DNA of 64,000 nt, taken from the NCBI RefSeq assembly GCF_039539525.1, contig NZ_BAABDH010000109.1, positions 1-64,000 of the forward strand. Direction: 5' to 3'. Both the position numbers and the translations under genes were made by a program. The notes under the pieces were generated by a model. That model had not been told where the DNA came from and did not search any database. It was given only the letters and a program-made list of their open reading frames with translations. Source of the DNA: Hymenobacter algoricola (GTDB lineage: Bacteria > Bacteroidota > Bacteroidia > Cytophagales > Hymenobacteraceae). Positions within the stretch are counted from its first letter, which is position 1. Each line of letters begins with the position of its first letter. Shown one piece after another: positions 32,335 to 39,741 of the stretch.

Positions 32335-32679
32335 ATGATCAGTAGCGAACGAAACAAGGTTATCGACGACGCCGGAGCCGTGCTCTACCAGGCCCGCTAC
32401 CACATTACGCGGCTGCTGCCGTTCGACGCGCTGTACCTGCTGCTGGAAGAGTCGCCGCTCGGCATCCTGTACAACAACAACAACGTGACGGCCATTTCCC
32501 CTACCGGGGAGCTGCGCTGGAAGGCCGAGGTGCTGCAGTCCGTGTCCGGCGCCGTTGACAACCCATACCGGGACCTGTGGATAGCCGACGGGCAGCTCTG
32601 GGCCAGCAACTGGATTGGCTGGGCCGTGCAGCTCGACCCGGCCAACGGGAAGGTGTTGCAGAAAGTCTGGACCAAATGA
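32335..32679 (+). CDS. Small conserved protein coupled to a glycosyltransferase gene
   Basis: 114 residues from the ATG at 32335. Soluble, no signal. It has beta-rich segments (ALYLLLEESPLGILYNNNNV, LWIADGQLWASNWIGWAVQL), like a partial propeller blade or one-domain beta-sandwich, but no family I can name. Its TGA overlaps the ATG of the next gene (32676-32679), so translation is coupled; a role with that glycosyltransferase is inferred. Confidence 0.65.
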   Translation: MISSERNKVIDDAGAVLYQARYHITRLLPFDALYLLLEESPLGILYNNNNVTAISPTGELRWKAEVLQSVSGAVDNPYRDLWIADGQLWASNWIGWAVQLDPANGKVLQKVWTK

Positions 32680-33728
32680 ATATTCTCTACGGAGTGCCCG
32701 GCGAAGGGCTGGGCCACGCGACGCGCAGCAAGGTAATTATTGGCTACCTGCTCAGCCAGGGGCACAACGTGTGCGTGGTCAGCAGCGCCCGGGCCTACCA
32801 GCTGCTGGCCGCCGCCTTCCCGGGCCGGGTGCACGAAATCCGCGGCTTTCACCTGGCCTATAAAAACCTGACCGTGTCGAAGTCGCGCACGGCGGCCCTC
32901 ACGCTGCGCACGGCGCCCGAGAACCTGCGCATTAACTTCGCCAAGTACCGCGAGCTGCTCTGCGACTTTCCGCCCGACCTGGTCATCTCCGACTTCGAGT
33001 CGTTCAGCTACTTCTTCGCCAAGTGGCGCCGTCTGCCCGTTATCAGCATCGACAACATGCAGATCATCAGCCGGGCGGCGCTGGATGTGGCCGTACCGCG
33101 GCAGGAGCGGGGCAACCTGAGCCTGGCCCGGCAGATTGTGCGGGCCAAGCTGCCGCGCAGCCGGCACTACCTCATCACCACGTTTTTCCCGCTGCCCCTC
33201 ACCCACGCCGACACTACGCTGGTGCCACCCATCATCCGGCCCGAAATCCAGGCCGCCCGGCCCACCACGGGGGCGCACGTGCTCGTGTACCAGTCGGCTA
33301 CCACCCAGAAGGACCTGGTGCCGCTGCTGCAAAGTCTGCCGGGGCAGGAATTTCGGGTATATGGCTTCAACAAGGAGGAAAACCACGGCAACGTGCAGCT
33401 GCGCGCCTTCAGCGAGCAGGGCTTCATCGACGACCTGGCCAGTGCCCGCGCCGTGGTCACCAACGGCGGATTCTCGCTGATCAGTGAGGCCGTATACCTG
33501 CATAAGCCCATCTGCGCCATCCCGATTCCGGCCCAGTTCGAGCAGTTTCTCAATGCCGCTCAAGTGGAAAAGCTCGGCTACGGCCGTCATTTCGACGCCA
33601 TCACCGCCGACAGCCTCAAAGCGTTTCTCTACGACCTGAGCGGTTTCGAAAAGGCGCTGGGCAGCTACGCCCAGCAGGGCAACGACGTGCTGTTTGCCGA
33701 GCTGGAAAAGGCGCTGGCCGCCGTCTGA
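32676..33728 (+). CDS. MurG-like glycosyltransferase of the MJ1255/VC2487 family
   Basis: 350 residues from the ATG at 32676. GT-B fold: the N-terminal glycine-rich loop GVPGEGLGHATRSKVI is typical of MurG/MJ1255-type enzymes. The C-terminal donor-binding half has SARAVVTNGGFSLISEAVYLHKP (compare the GxSTxxE region of GT28). Donor and acceptor are unknown; a membrane-associated lipid or glycan acceptor is likely for this family. It overlaps the small upstream gene by four bases. Confidence 0.8.
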   Translation: MNILYGVPGEGLGHATRSKVIIGYLLSQGHNVCVVSSARAYQLLAAAFPGRVHEIRGFHLAYKNLTVSKSRTAALTLRTAPENLRINFAKYRELLCDFPPDLVISDFESFSYFFAKWRRLPVISIDNMQIISRAALDVAVPRQERGNLSLARQIVRAKLPRSRHYLITTFFPLPLTHADTTLVPPIIRPEIQAARPTTGAHVLVYQSATTQKDLVPLLQSLPGQEFRVYGFNKEENHGNVQLRAFSEQGFIDDLASARAVVTNGGFSLISEAVYLHKPICAIPIPAQFEQFLNAAQVEKLGYGRHFDAITADSLKAFLYDLSGFEKALGSYAQQGNDVLFAELEKALAAV

Positions 33729-33730
33729 GG

Positions 33731-33753
33731 CCGTAACGGATTGCCCGTTACGG
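33731..33753 (+). terminator. Hairpin after the MurG-like gene
   Basis: Nine-bp stem CCGTAACGG (33731-33739) with CCGTTACGG (33745-33753), just past the stop codon. There is no clear T tract, so its role as terminator is uncertain. A second small inverted repeat (CCGGTTG/CAACCGG, 33816-33837) follows. Confidence 0.4.
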
Positions 33754-33878
33754 GGGCCTGATTCCGGATGGCATAAGACGCGATAAGGGCCCGGCGGCGT
33801 GCCGAACCGTTCGGGCCGGTTGCCCTCATACAACCGGCAACCACGCCACGGAATCAATCAGTATCTTGGCTCACCCAT

Positions 33879-35861
33879 ATGAGCCAACCCGTACGTTCCC
33901 GTTTTGCCTTTGCCCTCGTCGCGGCGGGCTGCCTGAGTTCCGGCCTTTCTTCCTGCGTAACGCGCCCTCCGGCGGCGGCGCCCGTGGCCAACAAGTTTAC
34001 CGACTCCGTGCTGCGGCAGATTGCCACGGCCCAGGATGAGCGGGCTACCGCGGCGCTGCTGCCGTTTCTGGAGCGGCCCGAGGGGCAGTACCGCCGCGAA
34101 GCCGCCCTGGCCTTTGCCTCGGTGCAGGACAAAAAAGCCACTGCCGCCCTCAGCGCCCACCTCACCGACGCGGACCCGACAGTGCGCCGCGCCGCCGCCT
34201 ACGCCCTGGGGCAGACTGCCGACTCCACGGCCGAAGCCGCCCTGCGCCAGCGCCTTACCACCGAGCCTGATGCCGCCAACCGCCGCTACGTGCTGGAGGC
34301 CCTGGGCAAATGCACTTCCCGCGGCGGACTGTCCGCGCTGGCCAAGCTGCCCCCCAGCCTGGCCGCCGACACCGCCGCGCTGGTCGGGCAGGCCTGGGGG
34401 CTGTACCGCGCTGGTCTGCGCGGCCTGACTTCGGAAGCCGCCGTGGCCCGCACCGTGCAGCTGCTGGGCAAAAGCAACCCGTACGGCGCCCGCCTCGCCG
34501 CTGCCAACACGCTGGCCCGCACCCGGGGGCTGAACCTGACTTCCTACGCGCCTACCCTGATTGGCGTGGCGCAGAACGACCCCAGCTACGCCGTGCGCAG
34601 CTCCGTGGCGGCCTCATTGGGCAAAGCCTCGCAGGCGGCAGCGGTACCGGCCGCCCTGGCCGCCCTCACCCGCCGCGACCCCGACTACCGGGTGCGCCTC
34701 AGTGCCCTGCGGGCCATGACGGCCGGGCAGTATGCCCCGGTGAAAGAAGCGGCCTGGGATGCCCTGGCCGATGCCAACGAGCAGGTGGCCCTGACGGCTG
34801 CCGAGTTTTTTCTGGCCAGCGCCAAAGGCGAGCCGGGGGCCAGCCTGCTGGAAAAAGCCAATAAGCTTAGCGCCTGGCGGGTGCGGGCAACGCTGTTGGC
34901 CGCGGCCCTCAGGCAGGGAGGAGCCCAGCAGGAGGCCATTCGCACGGCCGTGCAGGAGCGCTACTCCGCTACTGCCGACCCCTATGAGAAAGGCTACCTG
35001 CTCAAAGCCCTGGGTGAAGACCCGGCCGCGTACGAGTTTGTGAGCCAGGCCACGTTCGTGGCGGGCCAGCCGGTTGTCGTCGGCACCTACGGGCTGGAGG
35101 CACTGGTGGCGATGCGCAGCCACCCGGCGTTTCCGGAGCCGCAGCAGCCCGCCTTTGCCCTGCTGCTGCAGCGCGCCATCGGTACCGGCGACGTAGCGCT
35201 GCTGGGCATTGCGGCCGAGGCCATGCGCAACCCCAAGCTGGACCTGCGCCGCCTGTTTGCCAACACGGTGTTTCTGCGCCAGGCCCGCGACAAGCTGCTG
35301 CTGCCCCGCGACCTGGAAGCCTGGCAGTCGTTGCAGCAGACCATCGACTTCCTGGAAAGCATTCCCACGGCTCCGTTTCCGGTGGCCAAAGCAGCGTCGC
35401 ACCCCATCGACTGGCCCTTTGTGCAGGGTATTCCCGTCGGGCAGCGCGCCATTATCCACACCGGCAAGGGCGACGTTACCTTCCGGCTGCTGGTGGAGGA
35501 AGCGCCGGGCTCCGTTGCCAGCTTCGTGACGCTGGTGCAGCAGGGGTTTTACAATGGCAAGAACTTTCACCGCGTGGTGCCCAACTTCGTGGCCCAGGGC
35601 GGCTGCCCCCGCGGCGACGGCTGGGGCAGCTCCGACTATAACCTACGCTCCGAATTTGCTGATCTGCACTACGGGGAAGGAGCCGTAGGCCTGGCCTCGG
35701 CGGGCAAAGACACCGAAAGCTGCCAGTGGTTTATTACCCACGCCCCCACGCCCCACCTCGATGGCCGCTACACCATCTTCGCGCAGGTCGTGGCCGGTAT
35801 GGACGTGGTAAGCCGCCTGGAAATCGGGGACCGGATAAACTCCATCGAGCTGGCGCGCTAG
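33879..35861 (+). CDS. HEAT-repeat lipoprotein with C-terminal cyclophilin-type peptidyl-prolyl isomerase
   Basis: 660 residues. A signal peptide with lipobox LSSC places acylated Cys near residue 26. Residues about 45-330 are HEAT repeats (YRREAALAFASV, VRRAAAYALGQ, VRSSVAASLGKAS, VRLSALRAM). The C-terminus from about residue 520 is a cyclophilin domain: GSVASFVTLVQQGFYNGKNFHRVVPNF (first part), QGGCPRGDGWGSS, and CQWFITHAPTPHLDGRYTIFAQV. The catalytic Arg sits in FHRVVPNF. It should help fold or assemble proteins in the periplasm. A TATCTTGG box at 33862-33869 resembles a -7 element. Confidence 0.85.
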   Translation: MSQPVRSRFAFALVAAGCLSSGLSSCVTRPPAAAPVANKFTDSVLRQIATAQDERATAALLPFLERPEGQYRREAALAFASVQDKKATAALSAHLTDADPTVRRAAAYALGQTADSTAEAALRQRLTTEPDAANRRYVLEALGKCTSRGGLSALAKLPPSLAADTAALVGQAWGLYRAGLRGLTSEAAVARTVQLLGKSNPYGARLAAANTLARTRGLNLTSYAPTLIGVAQNDPSYAVRSSVAASLGKASQAAAVPAALAALTRRDPDYRVRLSALRAMTAGQYAPVKEAAWDALADANEQVALTAAEFFLASAKGEPGASLLEKANKLSAWRVRATLLAAALRQGGAQQEAIRTAVQERYSATADPYEKGYLLKALGEDPAAYEFVSQATFVAGQPVVVGTYGLEALVAMRSHPAFPEPQQPAFALLLQRAIGTGDVALLGIAAEAMRNPKLDLRRLFANTVFLRQARDKLLLPRDLEAWQSLQQTIDFLESIPTAPFPVAKAASHPIDWPFVQGIPVGQRAIIHTGKGDVTFRLLVEEAPGSVASFVTLVQQGFYNGKNFHRVVPNFVAQGGCPRGDGWGSSDYNLRSEFADLHYGEGAVGLASAGKDTESCQWFITHAPTPHLDGRYTIFAQVVAGMDVVSRLEIGDRINSIELAR

Positions 35862-35896
35862 ACGTTCTTCCGCGGCCGGCCTGACCTGTTTTTCGC

Positions 35897-35932
35897 AAAA
35901 AGCCCAGCTCCCGGGGGAGAGCTGGGCTTTTT
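35897..35932. terminator. Bidirectional terminator
   Basis: Ten-bp stem AGCCCAGCTC (35901-35910) with GAGCTGGGCT (35919-35928), with A and T tracts on either side, between the convergent HEAT-cyclophilin and cupin genes. Confidence 0.85.
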
Positions 35933-35948
35933 AGCTTAGCAGGAAAGC

Positions 35949-36290
35949 CTAGGCTTCCTCGCGGCCGTGCACCTGGGCCGGCGGTGAGGTGGCTTCTACG
36001 GCGCTGAAAGTGTCCAGTATTTTATAGGTGTGCGAGGCGTTTTTGGGCACCACCCACGAGTTGCCGGGCTCCAGCAGCACCATCTGGCCTTCGATGTGCA
36101 GCTCGGCGCGGCCGCTGAGCACGTAGCCCACAGTTTCGTAAGGGCGGGTGGCAGCCTCTTTCGCTTCGCCGGGCTGCTCGTTTTCCCACATGCGCATGGC
36201 CACGTGAATGCCGGAGGCCAGGTATTTCTCGCCGTCCTTGCCTTTGGGCGAATGCTTGGAATCTACTTTGGTGATGGTGGTATCAGCCAT
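35949..36290 (-). CDS. Small cupin-domain protein
   Basis: 113 residues from the ATG at 36290. Single cupin barrel: RPYETVGYVLSGRAELHIEGQ (motif 1) and LLEPGNSWVVPKNASHTYKIL (motif 2, with a conserved His). The usual metal-binding His-x-His of motif 1 is not complete, so metal binding is doubtful. Acidic and soluble. Function unknown; single gene ending at the shared terminator. Confidence 0.8.
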   Translation of the reverse strand: MADTTITKVDSKHSPKGKDGEKYLASGIHVAMRMWENEQPGEAKEAATRPYETVGYVLSGRAELHIEGQMVLLEPGNSWVVPKNASHTYKILDTFSAVEATSPPAQVHGREEA

Positions 36291-36490
36291 GGGAAGTGGT
36301 GTTTTAGGTGGGGAAGTGGAGCGTCGGCCCACGCGGGCCGGGTCTTCCTAACGCAGGGTGGCCGTCGGTGGTTGTGCGCCGGGAGGATGCCAAACCTTCC
36401 GACGGCCCGCTGGTTGCTGGATACGCTGTGGCTGCTATCTTGCCGGCTCCCGGTCGGACTTTCGCCGCGGCTTACTCCGTCTCCCCGCTC

Positions 36491-37318
36491 ATGCAAGTCG
36501 CTTTCATTCATGCGCTGGCCCAGGCTCACCAGCAGGCGGCGGCCCCGCTGCCCGGCCCCGCCTTCTGCCAGCTCGCCGATCAGGTGCTGCAGCTGCTGTT
36601 TCCGGAGCGCGCCACCCGTCCGCTCAGCAGCCCCGATGCCGTCGAAGCGGAGCTGGGCCAGCTGCAAAGCAAGCTGACCACGCTGCTGCACGCCGTGCTG
36701 CCGCCGGCGCCGGCCGCCACCGTCGCCGTAACCTGCCTGGAAGGACTGCCGCTGCTGCGCGAGTCGCTGCTGCGGGATGCCGCCGCCATCGTCGCGGCCG
36801 ACCCGGCGGCGCAGGGGCTGGCGGAAGTCATCAGCACCTATCCGGGGTTCTACGCCATTGCCATGCACCGGCTGGCGCACGCGCTGGGGCAGCTGCGGGT
36901 GCCGCGGGTGCCGCGCCTGCTCAGCGAGTACGCCCACGCCCAGACCGGCGTCGACATTCACCCCGGCGCCCGCATCGGCCCCTCGTTCTGCATCGACCAC
37001 GGCACGGGCATCGTCATCGGTGAAACGGCCGTTATCGGGGCCCACGTGCAGGTGTTTCAGGGCGTCACGCTGGGGGCGCTGAGTGTGGCCAAGCACATGG
37101 CCAACATGAAGCGCCACCCCACCATCGAAGACCACGTGGTAATTTATGCCGGGGCCACCATCCTGGGGGGCAGCACGGTAGTGGGCAGCCGCAGCATCAT
37201 CGGGGGCAACGTGTGGCTTACCGAAAGCGTGCCGTCGCACTCCCGCGTCTACCACCGCGCCCAGATCCACGTGACCCGCACCGAAGATCCCACGGCTGAT
37301 ATTGTTTTTTCCATCTAA
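36491..37318 (+). CDS. cysE: Serine O-acetyltransferase
   Basis: 275 residues from the ATG at 36491. The frame is open further upstream, but that part is not conserved-looking. It makes O-acetylserine from serine and acetyl-CoA, the first step of cysteine synthesis. The catalytic segment DIHPGARIGPSFCIDHGTGIVIGETAV (read in two parts) contains the Asp and His expected for CysE. Hexapeptide (left-handed beta-helix) repeats follow to the end. The extended N-terminal helical region fits the EpsC/SAT type. It lies 51 bases before cysK, probably in one operon. Confidence 0.9.
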   Translation: MQVAFIHALAQAHQQAAAPLPGPAFCQLADQVLQLLFPERATRPLSSPDAVEAELGQLQSKLTTLLHAVLPPAPAATVAVTCLEGLPLLRESLLRDAAAIVAADPAAQGLAEVISTYPGFYAIAMHRLAHALGQLRVPRVPRLLSEYAHAQTGVDIHPGARIGPSFCIDHGTGIVIGETAVIGAHVQVFQGVTLGALSVAKHMANMKRHPTIEDHVVIYAGATILGGSTVVGSRSIIGGNVWLTESVPSHSRVYHRAQIHVTRTEDPTADIVFSI

Positions 37319-37369
37319 AAAAGGTCCGCCAGCGCCGCGCGGCGGTACTTCTACTTTACCTCCTGCCCT

Positions 37370-38290
37370 ATGAAAGCCAACACCATTCTCGATACCATTG
37401 GCAACACGCCTTTGCTGCGCCTGAACCGCCTGTTTGCCCAGCGCCCCGACGTGGAAGTATGGGTGAAGCTGGAGCGCGCCAACCCCGGCGGCAGCATCAA
37501 GGACCGCATTGCCCTGGCCATGATTGAGCAGGCCGAGCAGGACGGCCTGCTGACGCCCGACAGCCTGATTGTGGAACCCACCTCCGGCAACACCGGCGTG
37601 GGCCTGGCGATGGTGGCGGCGGTGAAGGGCTACCAGATTACGCTGGTGATGCCCGAGTCGATGTCCATTGAGCGCCGCCGCCTGATGGCCGCCTACGGGG
37701 CCAACCTGGAGCTGACGCCCCGGGAGAAAGGCATGAAGGGCGCCATCGAAAGAGCCCACGAAATCGTGCGCAACACGCCCGGGGCCTGGCTGCCCATGCA
37801 GTTTGAGAATCCCGCCAACATCCGGGCCCACGTCGAATCCACGGCCCAGGAGATTCTGCACGACGCGCCCGAAGGCTTCGACTTTCACATTACCGGCGTG
37901 GGCACCGGCGGCCACATCACGGCCGTGACGGAAGTGCTCAAGCCGCACTTTCCCGGTATGCTGACCTTTGCCGTGGAGCCCGAGCTGTCGCCCGTCATCA
38001 GTGGGGGCACGCCCGGCCCGCACCCGATTCAGGGCATCGGCGCCGGCTTTATTCCCGCTAACCTGCACACCGCTATTCTGGACGGAACCATCCAGGTCAA
38101 TCAGCAGGAAGCCTACGATATGGCGCGGCGGGCCGCCCGCGAGGAAGGCCTGTTCGTGGGCGTGTCATCCGGCGCGTCGCTGGCCGCCATCGCCAAGAAG
38201 CTGCCCGACATGCCCCAGGGCAGCCGCGTGCTCACCTTCTGCTACGATACCGGCGAGCGGTACCTATCCGTCGACGGGCTATTCGTCTGA
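37370..38290 (+). CDS. cysK: Cysteine synthase (O-acetylserine sulfhydrylase)
   Basis: 306 residues, usual length. A PLP enzyme forming cysteine from O-acetylserine and sulfide. The PLP lysine is in NPGGSIKDRIA (near residue 44). The substrate loop is EPTSGNTGVGLA, the phosphate-binding loop GVGTGGHITAV, and the C-terminal PLP-ring Ser lies in VGVSSGASLAA. It forms the second step after the upstream serine acetyltransferase, with which CysK enzymes often bind as a complex. Confidence 0.92.
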   Translation: MKANTILDTIGNTPLLRLNRLFAQRPDVEVWVKLERANPGGSIKDRIALAMIEQAEQDGLLTPDSLIVEPTSGNTGVGLAMVAAVKGYQITLVMPESMSIERRRLMAAYGANLELTPREKGMKGAIERAHEIVRNTPGAWLPMQFENPANIRAHVESTAQEILHDAPEGFDFHITGVGTGGHITAVTEVLKPHFPGMLTFAVEPELSPVISGGTPGPHPIQGIGAGFIPANLHTAILDGTIQVNQQEAYDMARRAAREEGLFVGVSSGASLAAIAKKLPDMPQGSRVLTFCYDTGERYLSVDGLFV

Positions 38291-38328
38291 TCCCCGCGTC
38301 TGCTTGTCCGCACCCCAGGCTGAACAAG

Positions 38329-38365
38329 CAAAAAGGCACTTCCGATAAGGAAGCGCCTTTTTTGC
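38329..38365 (+). terminator. Terminator of the cysE-cysK unit
   Basis: Stem AAAAGGCACTTCC (38331-38343) with GGAAGCGCCTTTT (38349-38361), one mismatch, five-base loop, then T tract. It lies about 40 bases past the cysK stop. Confidence 0.85.
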
Positions 38366-38388
38366 TGGCGGCTGAGCAGCGGGACAAG

Positions 38389-38424
38389 AAAAAAGGCCCG
38401 GCCAAATAAATGGTCGGGCCTTTT

Positions 38425-38425
<1 letters not shown>
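38389..38425 (-). terminator. Terminator of the tRNA-Ala gene
   Basis: Stem GGCCCGGCCA (38395-38404) with TGGTCGGGCC (38411-38420), one G-U-type mismatch, followed on the minus strand by six T. It starts right at the tRNA 3' end. Confidence 0.85.
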
Positions 38426-38501
<76 letters not shown>

Positions 38502-38537
38502 GTTTGTTGTACCATCCGCCGGTTGCGTTTGGTGATG

Positions 38538-38567
38538 CAAAAGTACTGCAGGTTTTCGATTTTGCAA
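38538..38567 (-). promoter_or_regulatory. Bacteroidota-type promoter of tRNA-Ala
   Basis: On the minus strand: TTG (plus 38565-38567), a 19-base spacer, then TACTTTTG (plus 38538-38545), a full match to the TTG/TAnnTTTG promoter form. It lies about 37 bases before the tRNA 5' end. The rest of 38568-38770 is AT-rich with no supported gene. Confidence 0.75.
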
Positions 38568-38770
38568 GGCTGCATATCAGAAATACCTAAAATAAAGCAG
38601 CCTGTTTAGCTGAAAAGCACAATTTTCAGAGGTAAGCTATTGGTTTAGAAAAGAATATAAATAGTCAGGCCTAAGTAAAATAATTTGATTGATTTCCTCC
38701 GTGCTGGACCCATCCGGTACGCAGTTGGGAAACCCAACCAAGCAGGTAGAGTCTGGCGGAGAGCAATAAA

Positions 38771-38801
38771 AAAGGGGCCGAAGAATCTCTCCGGCCCCTT
38801 T
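38771..38801 (-). terminator. Terminator of the TonB receptor/DUF4397 unit
   Basis: Stem AAAGGGGCCG (38771-38780) with CGGCCCCTTT (38792-38801), 11-base loop, followed on the minus strand by T tract. It lies 28 bases past the DUF4397 stop. Confidence 0.8.
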
Positions 38802-38828
38802 TGAAAAACAGAAACCAAACATCTGGTA

Positions 38829-39704
38829 CTAGTGATTGACTACCGAAATGGCGAGTGGGGTAGTAGTGCTGCCACGCAAACCGCTGGTGTAAATCGTATA
38901 GCTTTTACCCGCCTCTAAGGTGAGTGCCTGCGGAGTAAATTCCACTTTGAGGTTGTTGGTACCACCTACAAGGCCACGGCGAACATCGAATGTATAAGCA
39001 CCCGGCGTAACCTCGTTGAACGTAGCAAAGTTGGTTGTGCGAGCAGGGTTGGAATTAGGCACCGTATACGATGTCGAACGGTAAGTACGACCAATTGGAC
39101 GATACTGAAAGCGGTTCGTGACTGTATTGTAAAGACCCAAACTGTCGGCACCTGAGGTGAAACTCGGTGACAGATTGATGAAGCGGATTCTAGCCCGATT
39201 AGCAGTCGAAGTCAGGTTATCAGTTAGTGTAACACTGCGAATACCACCCTGATCTGAGGTTGCAGTCACCGGGTACACATATGCTCGGGTTGGCTGATCT
39301 GTTAGGAATACAGTGTAGCTGGTATTCCCTGAGAAGGAAGAACGCAGAGCGAGGGGCCGAGCCACAGTAAGAGGAGCAACTCCGGCCGCTATAGCGGCAG
39401 TTGGCGTCGCTGGAATATTAGTGGGCTCCGAGAAGAGGAGTAAACGTTGACCGGCCAGAATGTTAGGTACGGTCGTAGTAGCCAGGTAAGGCAATGTCGC
39501 TCCTGCGGTAAGGGCATCAATAGTAAACGAAGTGCCAGTAGTACCCGGAGCGGCGTTTACAATACGAACAGTTGCCGTACCCACTGTGGAGGCAGTTACC
39601 GGCTTGGGCTCGGGCAGAGTAGGCTCGTCGCAGCTGGCCAGCGTGGCCGCTACGGAACCAGCCAGCGCCAGCTTGGTCAAATAAGAAGAGGAGGAAAATT
39701 TCAT
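38829..39704 (-). CDS. DUF4397 lipoprotein
   Basis: 291 residues. A signal peptide with lipobox LASC puts the Cys near residue 24. The body has two DUF4397 beta-sandwich units, beginning TATVRIVNAAPGTTG and RARIRFINLSPSFTSGADSL. DUF4397 is found on surface or periplasmic proteins; function unknown. It begins 37 bases after the stop of the Oar-like TonB receptor, so the two are likely co-transcribed. Its base composition is visibly lower in GC than the neighbouring genes. Confidence 0.85.
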   Translation of the reverse strand: MKFSSSSYLTKLALAGSVAATLASCDEPTLPEPKPVTASTVGTATVRIVNAAPGTTGTSFTIDALTAGATLPYLATTTVPNILAGQRLLLFSEPTNIPATPTAAIAAGVAPLTVARPLALRSSFSGNTSYTVFLTDQPTRAYVYPVTATSDQGGIRSVTLTDNLTSTANRARIRFINLSPSFTSGADSLGLYNTVTNRFQYRPIGRTYRSTSYTVPNSNPARTTNFATFNEVTPGAYTFDVRRGLVGGTNNLKVEFTPQALTLEAGKSYTIYTSGLRGSTTTPLAISVVNH

Positions 39705-39741
39705 GGGATTCGGAATGAAGGTAACGGGGTAGGACTACCGG

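Noticed and set aside
38637..38822. 61-codon minus-strand gene in the AT-rich region after tRNA-Ala
   Set aside because: It overlaps the terminator of the DUF4397 gene and shows no protein features.
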